From: Gammaproteobacteria bacterium
GTDB taxonomy: Bacteria; Pseudomonadota; Gammaproteobacteria; SZUA-152
Direction of reading: 5' to 3'
Assembly: GCA_011051685.1 (NCBI GenBank)
Contig: DRKQ01000158.1
Span: 1 to 57,341 of the forward strand
Length of the DNA stretch: 57,341 nucleotides
Both the position numbers and the translations under genes were made by a program. This document shows positions 26,230 through 34,504 of the stretch, in pieces (the stretch's first letter is position 1; each line of letters starts with the position of its first letter). Under the pieces are notes generated by a model, which searched no databases, was not told the DNA's origin, and worked only from the letters and a program-made list of their open reading frames with translations.

Positions 26230-27182
26230 TGGCAGGCGAAGACACAAAAACGTTATTTGTTCCGTCATTCCGGCGAAGGCCGGAATCCAGCGGGCTTGGA
26301 TGGCATTTGGATTCCGGCCTTCGCCGGAATGACGAAAGTAAAAAATACGGGGCTCACGTCAAAAAAACGAAAGGTTTCACCCTGATCGAACTGGTCACGG
26401 TGATCGTCCTGCTGGGCATCATCGCCGGCATCCTCACGCCCTTCATCGCCAAGGCCATGCAGGCCTATACCCACAGCAAGGCGCGGGCCATGCTGGTGGC
26501 CAAGGGGCGCCTCGCCCTGGAGCGCCTGGCCCGCGAGATTCACCAGGCGGTGCCCAACAGTCTCTCCGTGCTGGCCGGCGGGACGGGTATCGAGTTTGTG
26601 CGCAGCCGTACGGGCGGGCGTTACGTGGCCCGCTTCGATGACTTCGGCAGCGAATTCTCCCGTATCAATCGGCGCTTCCGCAAAAACGCCAATCTCTCTG
26701 CTCTTTACGTGGTGGGCACCGGCCTGAGTCTGGCCGCCAATGATGTGCTGGTGATCGGCAACACCTCCCCGGCGGATCTGCAGGCGGGCAATACCTCGGC
26801 GGCGCTCACCGGCATCAGCGCCACCACAATGGGGGCGGATGGCACCACCAACGGGCAGATCCTGAGTTTTGCTTCCCAGCAGTTCAGTGTGGAATCACCG
26901 GGCAAACACTTCAGCATCGCGGATCAAACCGTGGAAGTGGGGCAGACGGGCGACGTCCTGCGCTGGTTCAGTTCCGCCGGTCTGACCGACTACGATGGGG
27001 CCGTGGACTGGAGTAGTGCCGATCCGGCGCTGGTCGACGGGGTCTCCACGGTGGGCTTTACCTATTCGCCGGGCACACCGCAGTCCAGCGGGGTGCTGCG
27101 CGTGGACCTGCAGCTTGCCGATGCCGCCACCGGCCAGGCCATCCGGCTCTACCGGGAAATCCATGTGAGGAACACGCCATGA
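26229..27182 (+). CDS. mshO: MSHA minor pilin MshO with a repeat-extended leader
   Basis: 317-aa prepilin (GspJ/PilW-like). The core starts KKTKG, cut before FTLIELVTVIVLLGIIAGIL with Glu5; the body contains MLVAKGRLALERLAREIHQA and SVEDP-like beta segments. ATG 26229 overlaps the mshD stop (TGATG). Between it and the cleavage site lies a CCGTCATTCCGG repeat (26262-26334) read in frame, giving a 49-residue leader instead of the usual 5-15. No in-frame ATG or GTG occurs after the repeat; TTG codons inside it are the only alternatives. Function may survive because prepilin peptidase acts on the Gly-Phe junction. Overlaps mshP by four bases. Confidence 0.8.
   Translation: MAGEDTKTLFVPSFRRRPESSGLGWHLDSGLRRNDESKKYGAHVKKTKGFTLIELVTVIVLLGIIAGILTPFIAKAMQAYTHSKARAMLVAKGRLALERLAREIHQAVPNSLSVLAGGTGIEFVRSRTGGRYVARFDDFGSEFSRINRRFRKNANLSALYVVGTGLSLAANDVLVIGNTSPADLQAGNTSAALTGISATTMGADGTTNGQILSFASQQFSVESPGKHFSIADQTVEVGQTGDVLRWFSSAGLTDYDGAVDWSSADPALVDGVSTVGFTYSPGTPQSSGVLRVDLQLADAATGQAIRLYREIHVRNTP
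26262..26334. repeat. CCGTCATTCCGG-type palindromic repeat, copy 2 (inside mshO)
   Basis: TCCGTCATTCCGGCGAAGGC and GGATTCCGGCCTTCGCCGGA form near-perfect inverted arms around an 18-base centre. It translates in the mshO frame as SFRRRPESS...LDSGLRRND, the typical conceptual product of this repeat. Confidence 0.9.
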
Positions 27183-27601
27183 TAAAGCCCCGCCCTCCAC
27201 TGCCGCTATTGCATAAAGAGCTGCCTGCCCGGCAACGGGGCGCGGCGCTGATTGCGGCGATTTTCGTGATCACCGCCCTGGCGGCCCTGGGTGGCCTGAT
27301 GACCCAGTTTCTGACCCTGGGTTCGAAGCAGACCATCGACGAGTGGTATTCGACCCAGGCCCTGTACGCGGCGGAAAGTGGCGTGCAATGGGCGATCTGG
27401 GATCTGACGGTAAACGGTGGCGGCGGCACGGTGAGCAATGCCACGGTGGTGAACAACCAGGCCTGGATGAGCACCACGGTGAGCGCCCTCACGGTGAACG
27501 GCACAAACAATCTGTACACCATCACCAGTACCGGTACCGCGGGGGGCACGGCCTCCAGCCCGCGGGCCCAACGACAAATAGTGGTTCAATACATGCCCTG
27601 A
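27179..27601 (+). CDS. mshP: MSHA biogenesis protein MshP
   Basis: 140 aa. Positively charged N-terminus, then RGAALIAAIFVITALAALGG, a hydrophobic helix of the MshP/PilX type without a canonical Gly-Phe cleavage site. The segment YSTQALYAAESGVQWAIWDL is the family hallmark (the AAESG motif). The start ATG overlaps the mshO stop. Probable minor pilin-like subunit in the initiation complex. Confidence 0.85.
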   Translation: MIKPRPPLPLLHKELPARQRGAALIAAIFVITALAALGGLMTQFLTLGSKQTIDEWYSTQALYAAESGVQWAIWDLTVNGGGGTVSNATVVNNQAWMSTTVSALTVNGTNNLYTITSTGTAGGTASSPRAQRQIVVQYMP

Positions 27602-27631
27602 GCGGGTGGCGCAAGCAACGGAGTCAAGACC

Positions 27632-28588
27632 ATGTTTTCAATCCTGGGAAAAAACAAAAAACGTTCCATCGCCGCCGTGGTGCCGGACGAGGTGGGGATC
27701 ACCATCGCCAGGCTGGATCTCGAGGGCGAAAAACCCCGCGTGCAGGTTTGTGACTTCTCGCCCTGGGAGGAAGGCGGCGAGCACGAAAAACAACTGGCCA
27801 GAAAGGCCAAGGAATTTTCCCTGGCCAAGCACGACGTCACCACGGTGATGGGCCTGGGCGAATACAGCGTGCTGAGCGTGGATGCGCCGGACGTGCCGCC
27901 CGCCGAGTTGCGCGCCGCGGTGCGCTGGCAGGTGAAAGACCTCATCGATTTTCATATCGACGACGCGGTGATCGACGTCTTCGATGCCCCGGCCAGCGCC
28001 GCCCATGGCCAGCAGCACAAACTCTATGTGGTGGCCTCCAAGACCTCCACGGTGCGTCGTCACGTGGACGAGTTGCAGGAGGCGGAGATCAACCTCACCA
28101 CCATCGACATTCCCGAGCTGGTGCTGCGCAACATCGCCGCGCGCTTGCCGGAAAACGAGGCCGGCGTAGCCATGATCTATCTCACCCGCGAGCGCGGCCT
28201 TATCGTGGTGGCGCGCCAGTCCACCCTGTATTTTGCCCGCACCCTGGACATGGGTTACGGCTATCTCAACCAGGGTGTGAATGAGGGCGATGAACTCAGC
28301 CTGGAGAATAATGCCGCCTTCGACCGGCTGGTGCTGGAGGTGCAGCGCTCACTGGACTATTACGACCGCTATTTCTCCCAGCCGCCGGTGGCGGGCCTGG
28401 TGCTGGCGCCCACCGAGGTGCCCATCCCCGGTCTGGCGGAATATCTCAACAATGCCCTCGGCCTGCCCGCCCGCAACCTGGATCTCGCCGAGATAGTGGA
28501 TTGCGAGCACTCGCTATCCAGCGTCCAGCAGGCCCACTGTCTGCCGGCCATTGGCGCCGCCCTGCGCGAGGAGCAGACCGTACTCTAG
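27632..28588 (+). CDS. mshI1: MSHA biogenesis protein MshI1 (PilM-like)
   Basis: 318 aa, cytoplasmic actin-like PilM/MshI family protein. It opens FSILGKNKKRSIAAVVPDEV and contains LSVDAPDVPPAELRAAVRWQVKDLID, the family segment, then DRLVLEVQRSLDYYDRYFSQPP. It would bind the N-terminal tail of MshI2 at 12328 and tie the cytoplasmic ring to the inner-membrane complex. In Vibrio msh loci the mshI genes lie at the start of the locus; here MshI1 is at the far end, after mshP. Confidence 0.85.
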   Translation: MFSILGKNKKRSIAAVVPDEVGITIARLDLEGEKPRVQVCDFSPWEEGGEHEKQLARKAKEFSLAKHDVTTVMGLGEYSVLSVDAPDVPPAELRAAVRWQVKDLIDFHIDDAVIDVFDAPASAAHGQQHKLYVVASKTSTVRRHVDELQEAEINLTTIDIPELVLRNIAARLPENEAGVAMIYLTRERGLIVVARQSTLYFARTLDMGYGYLNQGVNEGDELSLENNAAFDRLVLEVQRSLDYYDRYFSQPPVAGLVLAPTEVPIPGLAEYLNNALGLPARNLDLAEIVDCEHSLSSVQQAHCLPAIGAALREEQTVL

Positions 28589-28614
28589 GCACCTGTTCGG
28601 GCTGTGAATAACCG

Positions 28615-28640
28615 GAAACTGTGACGGGCGTCACAGTTTC
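28615..28640 (+). promoter_or_regulatory. CRP/Vfr-type operator palindrome
   Basis: Contains TGTGA-N6-TCACA with both half-sites perfect, inside a longer 26-base palindrome (28615-28640, outer arms GAAAC/GTTTC). It lies about 120 bases before the orphan pilin gene and after mshI1. No T run follows, so it is unlikely to be a terminator. Confidence 0.55.
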
Positions 28641-28756
28641 GCCCATTCCCCATTGTCGACATTTCTCCCGCGCCGCTAAACCCGGTGGAGGCCCTGGTTT
28701 TACACGAGCCGGGCGCATGGTAATCCCGCCGCTGGCGGGTACGGGAGAAAAAAGAC

Positions 28757-29119
28757 ATGAAAAAGACAATCCGAGGAATGACCTTCATCGAATTACTCAT
28801 CGGCATGGTGCTCATCGGCGTGGTGGCCGCCATGGCCGTGCCGCGTTACGTGGATGCCGCCCAGCAGGCCAGGGATGATGCGCTGTGGGCGCAGAGCGTG
28901 GTGGTGAAGAACGCCCATGACGCGGTGTTGAACACGGGCGCCCAGCCCTCGGTGTCCGCCCTGGCGGCCAAGGTGGGCGGCAAGGCCGTGGACGGCGGCG
29001 TGCAGGTGCAGATCTCGGGGACAAGCTACATGGTTCCCACCTATGCCAACGGCCTGTGCACGGAACCCACCAAGAGCGTGGATGATAAAGTCGGTTGTGT
29101 GGGGGCGATTGCTGGGTAA
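28757..29119 (+). CDS. Orphan type IV pilin-like protein
   Basis: 120-aa prepilin with leader MKKTIRG and mature start MTFIELLIGMVLIGVVAAMA. Met instead of Phe at +1 is accepted by prepilin peptidase; Glu5 is present. The body is short (PRYVDAAQQARDDALWAQSV) with one Cys pair near the C-terminus (GLCTEPTKSVDDKVGC). Resembles a reduced MshA/MshB-type subunit. The tail is only about half the size of the MshA globular domain. It stands apart from the msh operon (168-base gap with a CRP-like site) and ends at its own terminator. Confidence 0.78.
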   Translation: MKKTIRGMTFIELLIGMVLIGVVAAMAVPRYVDAAQQARDDALWAQSVVVKNAHDAVLNTGAQPSVSALAAKVGGKAVDGGVQVQISGTSYMVPTYANGLCTEPTKSVDDKVGCVGAIAG

Positions 29120-29120
29120 C

Positions 29121-29262
29121 GATAGTTTCTAGTATCGAGTTCAAGTATCGAGGGGCGAGGAAAAGCGATTCCTCGCCCTTTTCTGTTAGTGTGGGACGAG
29201 CTTTCCCCGGTTGGTAATAGGGTGTTTCCTCGTCACTCGCCCCTCGTCACTAGACACTATTT
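29121..29262. repeat. CTAG/CGCCCC repeat, copy 2
   Basis: AGTTTCTAGTATCGAG and AAGTATCGAGGGGCGAGG at the left, CACTCGCCCCTCGTCACTAG at the right; related to copies at 886 and 32650. Overlaps the terminator at 29153. Confidence 0.6.
29153..29183 (+). terminator. Terminator after the orphan pilin gene
   Basis: A 10-bp perfect stem GGGCGAGGAA (29153-29162) with TTCCTCGCCC (29169-29178) and a TTTTCTGTT tail. It lies between convergent genes (pilin and ntrC). Confidence 0.85.
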
Positions 29263-30678
29263 TCACGCCGCACTGGTTTCCTCCATCCCCAATTCCTTGA
29301 TCTTGCGGGTCAGGGTGTTTCTTCCCCAGCCCAGCAGTTTGGCCGCATCCTGGCGGCGGCCACCGGTGTGCTTTAAGGCAATCTCGATCATGATGCGCTC
29401 GAAACGGGGCACGGCGTCGGTGAGCAGGGCCACTTCGCCCTGGGCGAAGCGCTGGTCGGCCCAGCGGCGCAGGCTGGCTTCCCAGTTGTCGTTTTCAATA
29501 CCGCTCTTGGTGGCCTGTTTCAGCTCGGCGGGCAGGTCGTCCATGTGGATGGTCTGTCCCGGGGACATGACGGTGAGCCAGCGGCAGGTGTTTTCCAGTT
29601 CCCGCACGTTGCCCGGCCATTCCTGCCGGGCCAGGTAGCGGGCGGTTTCCTCGTCCAGTTGCTTGGGCTCCATGTTGAGTTCGCGGGCGGCCTCGGTGAG
29701 GAAGTGCCTGGCCAGCAGGGGGATATCTTCCTGGCGCTCGCGCAGCGGTGGCATGTGCACGCGGATCACGTTGAGGCGGTGGAACAGATCCTCGCGGAAC
29801 TGACCGTCCCTGACTCGCTGTTCCAGGTTCTGGTGGGTGGCGGCGACAATGCGTACATCAACTTTTGTGGGTGTGTGCCCACCCACCCGATAGAACTCAC
29901 CGTCGGCCAGTACGCGCAGCAGGCGGGTCTGCAGTTCGGCGGGCATGTCGCCTATCTCGTCCAGGAACAGGGTACCGCCGTCGGCCTGTTCGAAGCGGCC
30001 GACACGGGCGCTTTGTGCGCCGGTAAAGGCGCCGCGTTCGTGGCCGAAGAGTTCGGACTCCAGCAGGTCCTTGGGGATGGCCGCGGTGTTCAGGGCGATG
30101 AAGGGCTTGTTGGCGCGGGGGCTGTGGCGGTGCAGGGCGCGGGCCACCAGTTCTTTGCCGGTGCCGGACTCGCCGTTGATGAGCACGGTGATCTTGGAGC
30201 GGGCCAGGCGGCCGATGGCGCGGAACACTTCCTGCATGGAGGGGGCCTCGCCGATGATCTCCGGCGCGGCGGCCTGGGGGCTGGCGCTGGCATCGCCGGG
30301 TAGTTGCTGGCCGTGCTGGATGGCGCGGTTCACCAGCTCCACGGCCTCGTCCACGTCGAAGGGCTTGGGCAGATATTCGAAGGCGCCGCCCTGGTAGGCG
30401 GAGACGGCACTGTCCAGGTCCGAGTGGGCGGTCATGATGATCACCGGCAGTTCGGGGTAATGTTTGCCGATTTGCTCCATGAGCTGCAGGCCGTCCATGC
30501 CGGGCATGCGCACGTCGGTGACGATGGCGGCGGGTTGTTCGCGTTCGAGCCTGTCCAGCACCCCCTCGGCACTTTCGAAGCTGGTGACGGCCAGGCCGGC
30601 CTGTTTCAGGGCGCGTTCCAGCACCCAGCGAATGGAGCGGTCGTCGTCGATGATCCAGGTGGTGTGTGTGTCTGTCAT
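29263..30678 (-). CDS. glnG: Nitrogen regulation response regulator NtrC
   Basis: 471 aa sigma-54 enhancer-binding protein. Receiver with Asp55 (VTDVRMPG) and Lys105 (PKPFD); AAA+ domain with Walker A GESGTGKE (169-176) and the sigma-54 contact GAFTGA (216-221); a C-terminal Fis-type helix-turn-helix (RRQDAAKLLGWGRNTLTRKI). Length matches E. coli NtrC (469). ATG 30678 overlaps the ntrB stop by four bases (ATGA), so the pair is coupled. Expected to activate the GCAC-N7-GTGC sites seen upstream of ntrB and glnA. Confidence 0.95.
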   Translation of the reverse strand: MTDTHTTWIIDDDRSIRWVLERALKQAGLAVTSFESAEGVLDRLEREQPAAIVTDVRMPGMDGLQLMEQIGKHYPELPVIIMTAHSDLDSAVSAYQGGAFEYLPKPFDVDEAVELVNRAIQHGQQLPGDASASPQAAAPEIIGEAPSMQEVFRAIGRLARSKITVLINGESGTGKELVARALHRHSPRANKPFIALNTAAIPKDLLESELFGHERGAFTGAQSARVGRFEQADGGTLFLDEIGDMPAELQTRLLRVLADGEFYRVGGHTPTKVDVRIVAATHQNLEQRVRDGQFREDLFHRLNVIRVHMPPLRERQEDIPLLARHFLTEAARELNMEPKQLDEETARYLARQEWPGNVRELENTCRWLTVMSPGQTIHMDDLPAELKQATKSGIENDNWEASLRRWADQRFAQGEVALLTDAVPRFERIMIEIALKHTGGRRQDAAKLLGWGRNTLTRKIKELGMEETSAA

Positions 30679-31811
30679 GCGCTGTGTCTCAGTGTTGCGG
30701 GTTGATGCGGTTCGGTGATGGCGCCGCGCTGGGGGCTGCCGGCGCGGTGGCCGGCTTGGTCCAGTGGCAACAGCAGGCTGAAGCGGGTGCGCCCGGGGCG
30801 GGATTCGCACTGGATCAGCCCGCCGTGCTGGTTGATCAATGACTGGGCGATGGACAGGCCCAGGCCGGTGCCGTCGGCGCGGCCGGTGACCATGGGGAAG
30901 AAGATGCTCTCCAGCATGTCTTCGGGGATGCCGGGGCCGTTGTCGATGATCTCCACCCGGCAGACCAGTTTGTGGCAGGTCTGGCCGATGGTGAACTGGC
31001 GCTGGGCGCGGGTGCGCAGGATGATCTCGCCCTGCTTGCCGATGGCCTGTACGGCATTGCCGACGATGTTCAGCACCGCCTGCACCAGCTGGTCGCGGTC
31101 GCCAAGGATTTCGGGGATGCTGGGGTCGTAGTCGCTGACGAAAGTGATGTCGCCGGATTTCTCCACGCTCACCAGCTGGCGCACGTGTTCCAGCACCTGA
31201 TGAATGTTCACCGGCTCTTTTTGTGGCAGGGCGTTGGGGCCGAGCATGGTGTCCACCAGGTTACGCAGGCGGTCTGCCTCGCCGATGATGATGTTGGTGT
31301 ATTCCTTGAGCGCCGGGTCGGGCAGCTCGCGTTCCAGCAGTTGCGCCGCGCCGCGCAGGCCGCCCAGGGGGTTCTTGATCTCGTGGGCCAGGCCGCGCAC
31401 CAGCGAACGCAGGGTTTCCTGCTGGGCCAGTTGCTGGCCCTCGCGGGCGATGCGCAACTGGCGGTCCATTTGCTGTAGTTCCACCAGCAGACCGGAATCG
31501 CTGCCCGCGGCGGCCAGGGGGATGACGGTGCAGTCCACGGTAAGTTCGCGGCGCCCGGGCAGGGTGATCTGCACCTCGTGCTCGGTGAAGGGGTGGCCGC
31601 TGTCGCGGCCCTTTTCGATGGCTTCCAGCAAGTGACTGTCAGCCGGCAGCAGAGCCGGCGCACACTGGCCGATGAGGCGCTTGGCGCTGACCGCAAAGAG
31701 CATTTCCCCCGCGGGGTTGATGAAGTCCAGGCACAGGTTGGCATCGAACATGAGCACGGCGTGCGTCAGATTGTCGAGGATGCGTTGATGCATGGCGTTG
31801 GTCGTGGGCAT
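30675..31811 (-). CDS. glnL: Nitrogen regulation sensor kinase NtrB
   Basis: 378 aa soluble histidine kinase/phosphatase for NtrC. PAS domain at the N-terminus (NLTHAVLMFDANLCLDFINP); H-box VRGLAHEIKNPLGG with phospho-His143; N-box and G-boxes (DNGPGIPED, GTGLGLSIAQ). Length is slightly above the E. coli protein. It follows a sigma-54-type promoter. Partner PII protein is outside this window. Coupled to ntrC. Confidence 0.93.
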   Translation of the reverse strand: MPTTNAMHQRILDNLTHAVLMFDANLCLDFINPAGEMLFAVSAKRLIGQCAPALLPADSHLLEAIEKGRDSGHPFTEHEVQITLPGRRELTVDCTVIPLAAAGSDSGLLVELQQMDRQLRIAREGQQLAQQETLRSLVRGLAHEIKNPLGGLRGAAQLLERELPDPALKEYTNIIIGEADRLRNLVDTMLGPNALPQKEPVNIHQVLEHVRQLVSVEKSGDITFVSDYDPSIPEILGDRDQLVQAVLNIVGNAVQAIGKQGEIILRTRAQRQFTIGQTCHKLVCRVEIIDNGPGIPEDMLESIFFPMVTGRADGTGLGLSIAQSLINQHGGLIQCESRPGRTRFSLLLPLDQAGHRAGSPQRGAITEPHQPATLRHSA

Positions 31812-31854
31812 GTTGCTTAACTATCCAAAGGCTCGTTGATGGCGACCAGTGAAT

Positions 31855-31870
31855 TGCAAGAACCAAACCA
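31855..31870 (-). promoter_or_regulatory. Sigma-54 promoter of ntrBC
   Basis: On the minus strand TGG (31870-31868) and TTGCA (31859-31855) give GG-N10-GC, the exact sigma-54 spacing, with a perfect -12 TTGCA. The -24 half has only the TGG core. Initiation would fall about 30 bases before ATG 31811. Confidence 0.55.
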
Positions 31871-32031
31871 GCTTGGCTGAAGATTCACGGTATTTCCCGG
31901 TAATGAATAAGCTGAGAAATAAAAATCAATAATAACAGTGTGTTATATTAAATTTCCTGTGAGTGGAGAGGAATCATATATGCCTGGAACATATTGATTG
32001 CTTCCCAAAAGATAGCGCAAACCGGCACAAT

Positions 32032-32050
32032 GCGCACCAAATTAGTGCGC
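32032..32050. promoter_or_regulatory. NtrC binding site upstream of ntrB
   Basis: GCAC (32034-32037), seven bases, GTGC (32045-32048), extended to the dyad TGCGCACC/AGTGCGCA. Located about 180 bases upstream of the candidate sigma-54 element, a normal enhancer distance. Confidence 0.65.
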
Positions 32051-32079
32051 AGGTAAGCGGTAAAGTTCAGATCTGGGAA

Positions 32080-32598
32080 TTATTTTGCGCCTTTGGGGCG
32101 TATGGCAGAAAATCGGTGCAGATAAATGCTTACGCTGGGTGCGCTGATGAGCACCTTGCCTTGGGCGTCCACCACCTGTGCGCTGAGTGTATGCTCGCCG
32201 CGATCCACGTTTTTAAGCGTGAAATCGCCCGTGGTGGATTCCGCTTTTGCGGCGCCATCGAGCAGTAGCACTAGGCGATGCCCGGATTGCAGACCTGGCT
32301 TGACGGCAACGCTTACCTTGAGAGTGCCGCTGTTTTCGCGGATGCTGGCTTCGTTCGCCGGGCTGGTGATGCGCAGTTCAGTGTATTTGGCCTGCGTGCT
32401 TGGAGTTTGCGGGGTGCTGGTTGGTGGCGGCACCGGCGGCGGGGTAAAGGTGCTCATGGGACGCAGGGGTACAGGCTTGTCGTCCTGTTTGCCGGGAACG
32501 TCACTGAATTCCACGCTGCCATCGGGATTGACGCGTTTGTATACTTCGGCGCTGGCGTTGCCGATGAGCAGGATGAGAAGAATGAGGAACAGGCGCAT
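32080..32598 (-). CDS. DUF4124 domain secreted protein
   Basis: 172 aa. Signal peptide LFLILLILLIGNASA, then the DUF4124 motif VYKRVNPDGSVEFSDVPGKQ (residues about 19-38). A Pro-rich linker and an Ig-like C-terminal domain follow (ITSPANEASIRENSGTLKVS, GEHTLSAQVVDAQGKVLISA). Function unknown. Commonly encoded between glnA and ntrBC in gammaproteobacteria, as here. Ends 30 bases before the NtrC site. Confidence 0.82.
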   Translation of the reverse strand: MRLFLILLILLIGNASAEVYKRVNPDGSVEFSDVPGKQDDKPVPLRPMSTFTPPPVPPPTSTPQTPSTQAKYTELRITSPANEASIRENSGTLKVSVAVKPGLQSGHRLVLLLDGAAKAESTTGDFTLKNVDRGEHTLSAQVVDAQGKVLISAPSVSIYLHRFSAIRPKGAK

Positions 32599-32649
32599 GC
32601 CCTGATTCTAGCGTAAAGCGCCGCGGGAGATAAAAGGAAATCGGTTTTT

Positions 32650-32730
32650 TGATGAGTATCGAGTTTCGAGGGGCTAGGAAAAACACCACGAGTCCATTGC
32701 CTGGATACTCGCCCCTAGAAACTAGTCACT
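32650..32730. repeat. CTAG/CGCCCC repeat, copy 3
   Basis: GAGTATCGAGTTTCGAGGGG with CTAGG, then GGATACTCGCCCCTAGAAAC and TAGTCACT. The right part is shared with 968-990, and the whole is inverted-repeat-like. Lies between the DUF4124 gene and the glnA terminator. Confidence 0.65.
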
Positions 32731-32731
32731 C

Positions 32732-32780
32732 AAAAAAAGGGAAAGAGCCGGGGGCCAACCCCCTTTGCTCTTTCCCCTTT
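32732..32780 (-). terminator. Terminator of glnA
   Basis: On the minus strand GGGAAAGAGC pairs with GCTCTTTCCC (32767-32776 and 32739-32748). An inner GGGGG/CCCCC stem extends it, and seven T residues follow. A strong hairpin just after the glnA stop. Confidence 0.85.
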
Positions 32781-32797
32781 ATGCTTTTCCCTGCCGT

Positions 32798-34207
32798 CTA
32801 GCAGCTATAGTACATGTCGAACTCAACCGGATGCGTGCTCATGCGCAGACGGGTGATTTCTTCCATCTTCAGGTCGATGTAGGCGTTGATCATGTCGTCG
32901 GTGAACACACCGCCGGCGGTGAGGAAGCCGCGATCGGTATCCAGCGCTTCCAGGGCCTGGTCGAAGGAATGACAGACCTGCGGGATCTCGGCGGCTTCTT
33001 CCGCAGGCAGGTCGTACAGATCCTTGTCCATGGCGTCGCCCGGGTGGATCTTGTTCTGGATGCCGTCCAGGCCGGCCATCATCATGGCGGAGAAGGCCAG
33101 GTAGGGGTTGGCGGTGGGATCCGGGAAGCGCACCTCGATGCGCCGACCCTTGGGATTGCTGACAAACGGGATGCGGATGGAGGCGGAGCGGTTGCGGGCG
33201 GAATAGGCCAGCATCACCGGGGCCTCGAAGCCGGGCACCAGACGCTTGTAGCTGTTGGTGGAGGCATTGGTGAAGGCGTTCAGTGCGCGGGCATGCTTGA
33301 TGATGCCGCCGATGTAGTACAGGGCGGTTTCACTCAGGCCGCCGTATTCGTCACCGGCGAACAGGTTGTTGCCGTCCTTGAACAGGGACTGGTGCACGTG
33401 CATGCCGGAACCGTTGTCACCCACCAGCGGCTTGGGCATAAAGGTGGCCGTCTTGCCGTAGGCGTGGGCCACGTTGTGGGTGCAGTATTTCTGGATCTGC
33501 ACCCAGTCGGCACGCTTGGTGAGGGTGGCGAACTTGGTGCCGATTTCGCATTGGCCGGCGGTGGCCACTTCGTGGTGATGCACCTCCACCTCGACGCCCA
33601 TTTCTTCCATGGCCAGGCACATGGCGGCGCGGATGTCGTGCAGGCTGTCCACTGGCGGCACGGGGAAGTAACCGCCCTTGACGCCGGGACGGTGACCGAT
33701 GTTACCGTCTTCGTAGACCTTCTCGGAGTTCCACTCGGATTCCTCGGAGTCCACTTTGTAGAAGGCGCCGGCCATGGTGGCGCCCCAACGTACGTCGTCG
33801 AGGATGAAGAATTCGGGCTCGGGGCCGAAGAAGGCCTGGTCGGCGACGCCGGTGCTCTTCAGATAGGCCTCGGCGCGGTCGGCAACGGAACGGGGGTCAC
33901 GGTCGTAACCCTGGCCTGTAGCGGGTTCAACGATGTTGCAGGTGATGTTGAGCATGGCCTCATCGGAGAAGATGTCCATCACCGCGGTAGAGGTGTCGGG
34001 CATGAGAATCATGTCGGACTCGTTGATGCCCTTCCAGCCCTGGATGGAGGAACCGTCGAACATCTTGCCTTCGGTGAATACGTCTTCGTCCACCTGGCTG
34101 GCCGGCACGGTGACGTGCTGCTCTTTGCCGTGGGTATCGGTGAAGCGGAAGTCCACAAACTTCGCCTCGTTGTCTTTGATCATTTTTAATACGTCTTGTG
34201 CAGACAT
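32798..34207 (-). CDS. glnA: Glutamine synthetase type I
   Basis: 469 aa, dodecameric GS-I-beta enzyme making glutamine from glutamate, ammonia and ATP. Motifs: [35 protein letters not shown], and [11 protein letters not shown] of the catalytic core. The adenylylation tyrosine is present in [10 protein letters not shown] near residue 396. Length is exactly the enteric size. A ribosome site AGGAG lies 8 bases before ATG 34207. Expression is likely nitrogen-controlled: a sigma-54 element and two NtrC sites lie upstream. Confidence 0.97.
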   Translation of the reverse strand: MSAQDVLKMIKDNEAKFVDFRFTDTHGKEQHVTVPASQVDEDVFTEGKMFDGSSIQGWKGINESDMILMPDTSTAVMDIFSDEAMLNITCNIVEPATGQGYDRDPRSVADRAEAYLKSTGVADQAFFGPEPEFFILDDVRWGATMAGAFYKVDSEESEWNSEKVYEDGNIGHRPGVKGGYFPVPPVDSLHDIRAAMCLAMEEMGVEVEVHHHEVATAGQCEIGTKFATLTKRADWVQIQKYCTHNVAHAYGKTATFMPKPLVGDNGSGMHVHQSLFKDGNNLFAGDEYGGLSETALYYIGGIIKHARALNAFTNASTNSYKRLVPGFEAPVMLAYSARNRSASIRIPFVSNPKGRRIEVRFPDPTANPYLAFSAMMMAGLDGIQNKIHPGDAMDKDLYDLPAEEAAEIPQVCHSFDQALEALDTDRGFLTAGGVFTDDMINAYIDLKMEEITRLRMSTHPVEFDMYYSC

Positions 34208-34325
34208 GATGGACTCTCCTGATTGCTTTTGCTTATTGATATAGATTGAAAAAAGTGTGCAGTTCGTTGAAATGAGGGTGTTCTCTGATGCTCTCTGTTT
34301 ATTATTGAGCCTTCGTGGCTCGAAT

Positions 34326-34342
34326 TAGCACGAAATATGCCA
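34326..34342 (-). promoter_or_regulatory. Sigma-54 promoter of glnA
   Basis: On the minus strand TGGCAT-N5-GTGCT, with GG (34341-34340) and GC (34329-34328) exactly ten bases apart. The leader to ATG 34207 would be about 110 bases. Confidence 0.65.
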
Positions 34343-34451
34343 CCGCCCCTGGCAGGGGTTTTGCGGCGCCGTGCCCAGGCAAAAACGGCGGCACACTGCG
34401 GGGTGGCGGGGGACACACAGCTTACGTGCCTTCGCGTCGCAGGGAAACCAT

Positions 34452-34498
34452 TGCACAAAATTAGTGCGCCAGTTGTACCGCCGCACAAAATCCGTGCG
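34452..34498. promoter_or_regulatory. Tandem NtrC binding sites upstream of glnA
   Basis: Two GCAC-N7-GTGC dyads: 34453-34467 (GCACAAAATTAGTGC) and 34483-34497 (GCACAAAATCCGTGC). Their centres are 30 bases apart, three helical turns, and lie 120-150 bases upstream of the sigma-54 element. This fits cooperative NtrC binding at an enhancer. Confidence 0.75.
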
Positions 34499-34504
34499 AG
34501 GTGT

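Noticed and set aside
32765-34189. 474-aa open frame on the plus strand opposite glnA
   Set aside because: A codon-bias shadow of glnA; the product is a low-complexity Gly/Val/His string with no family features.
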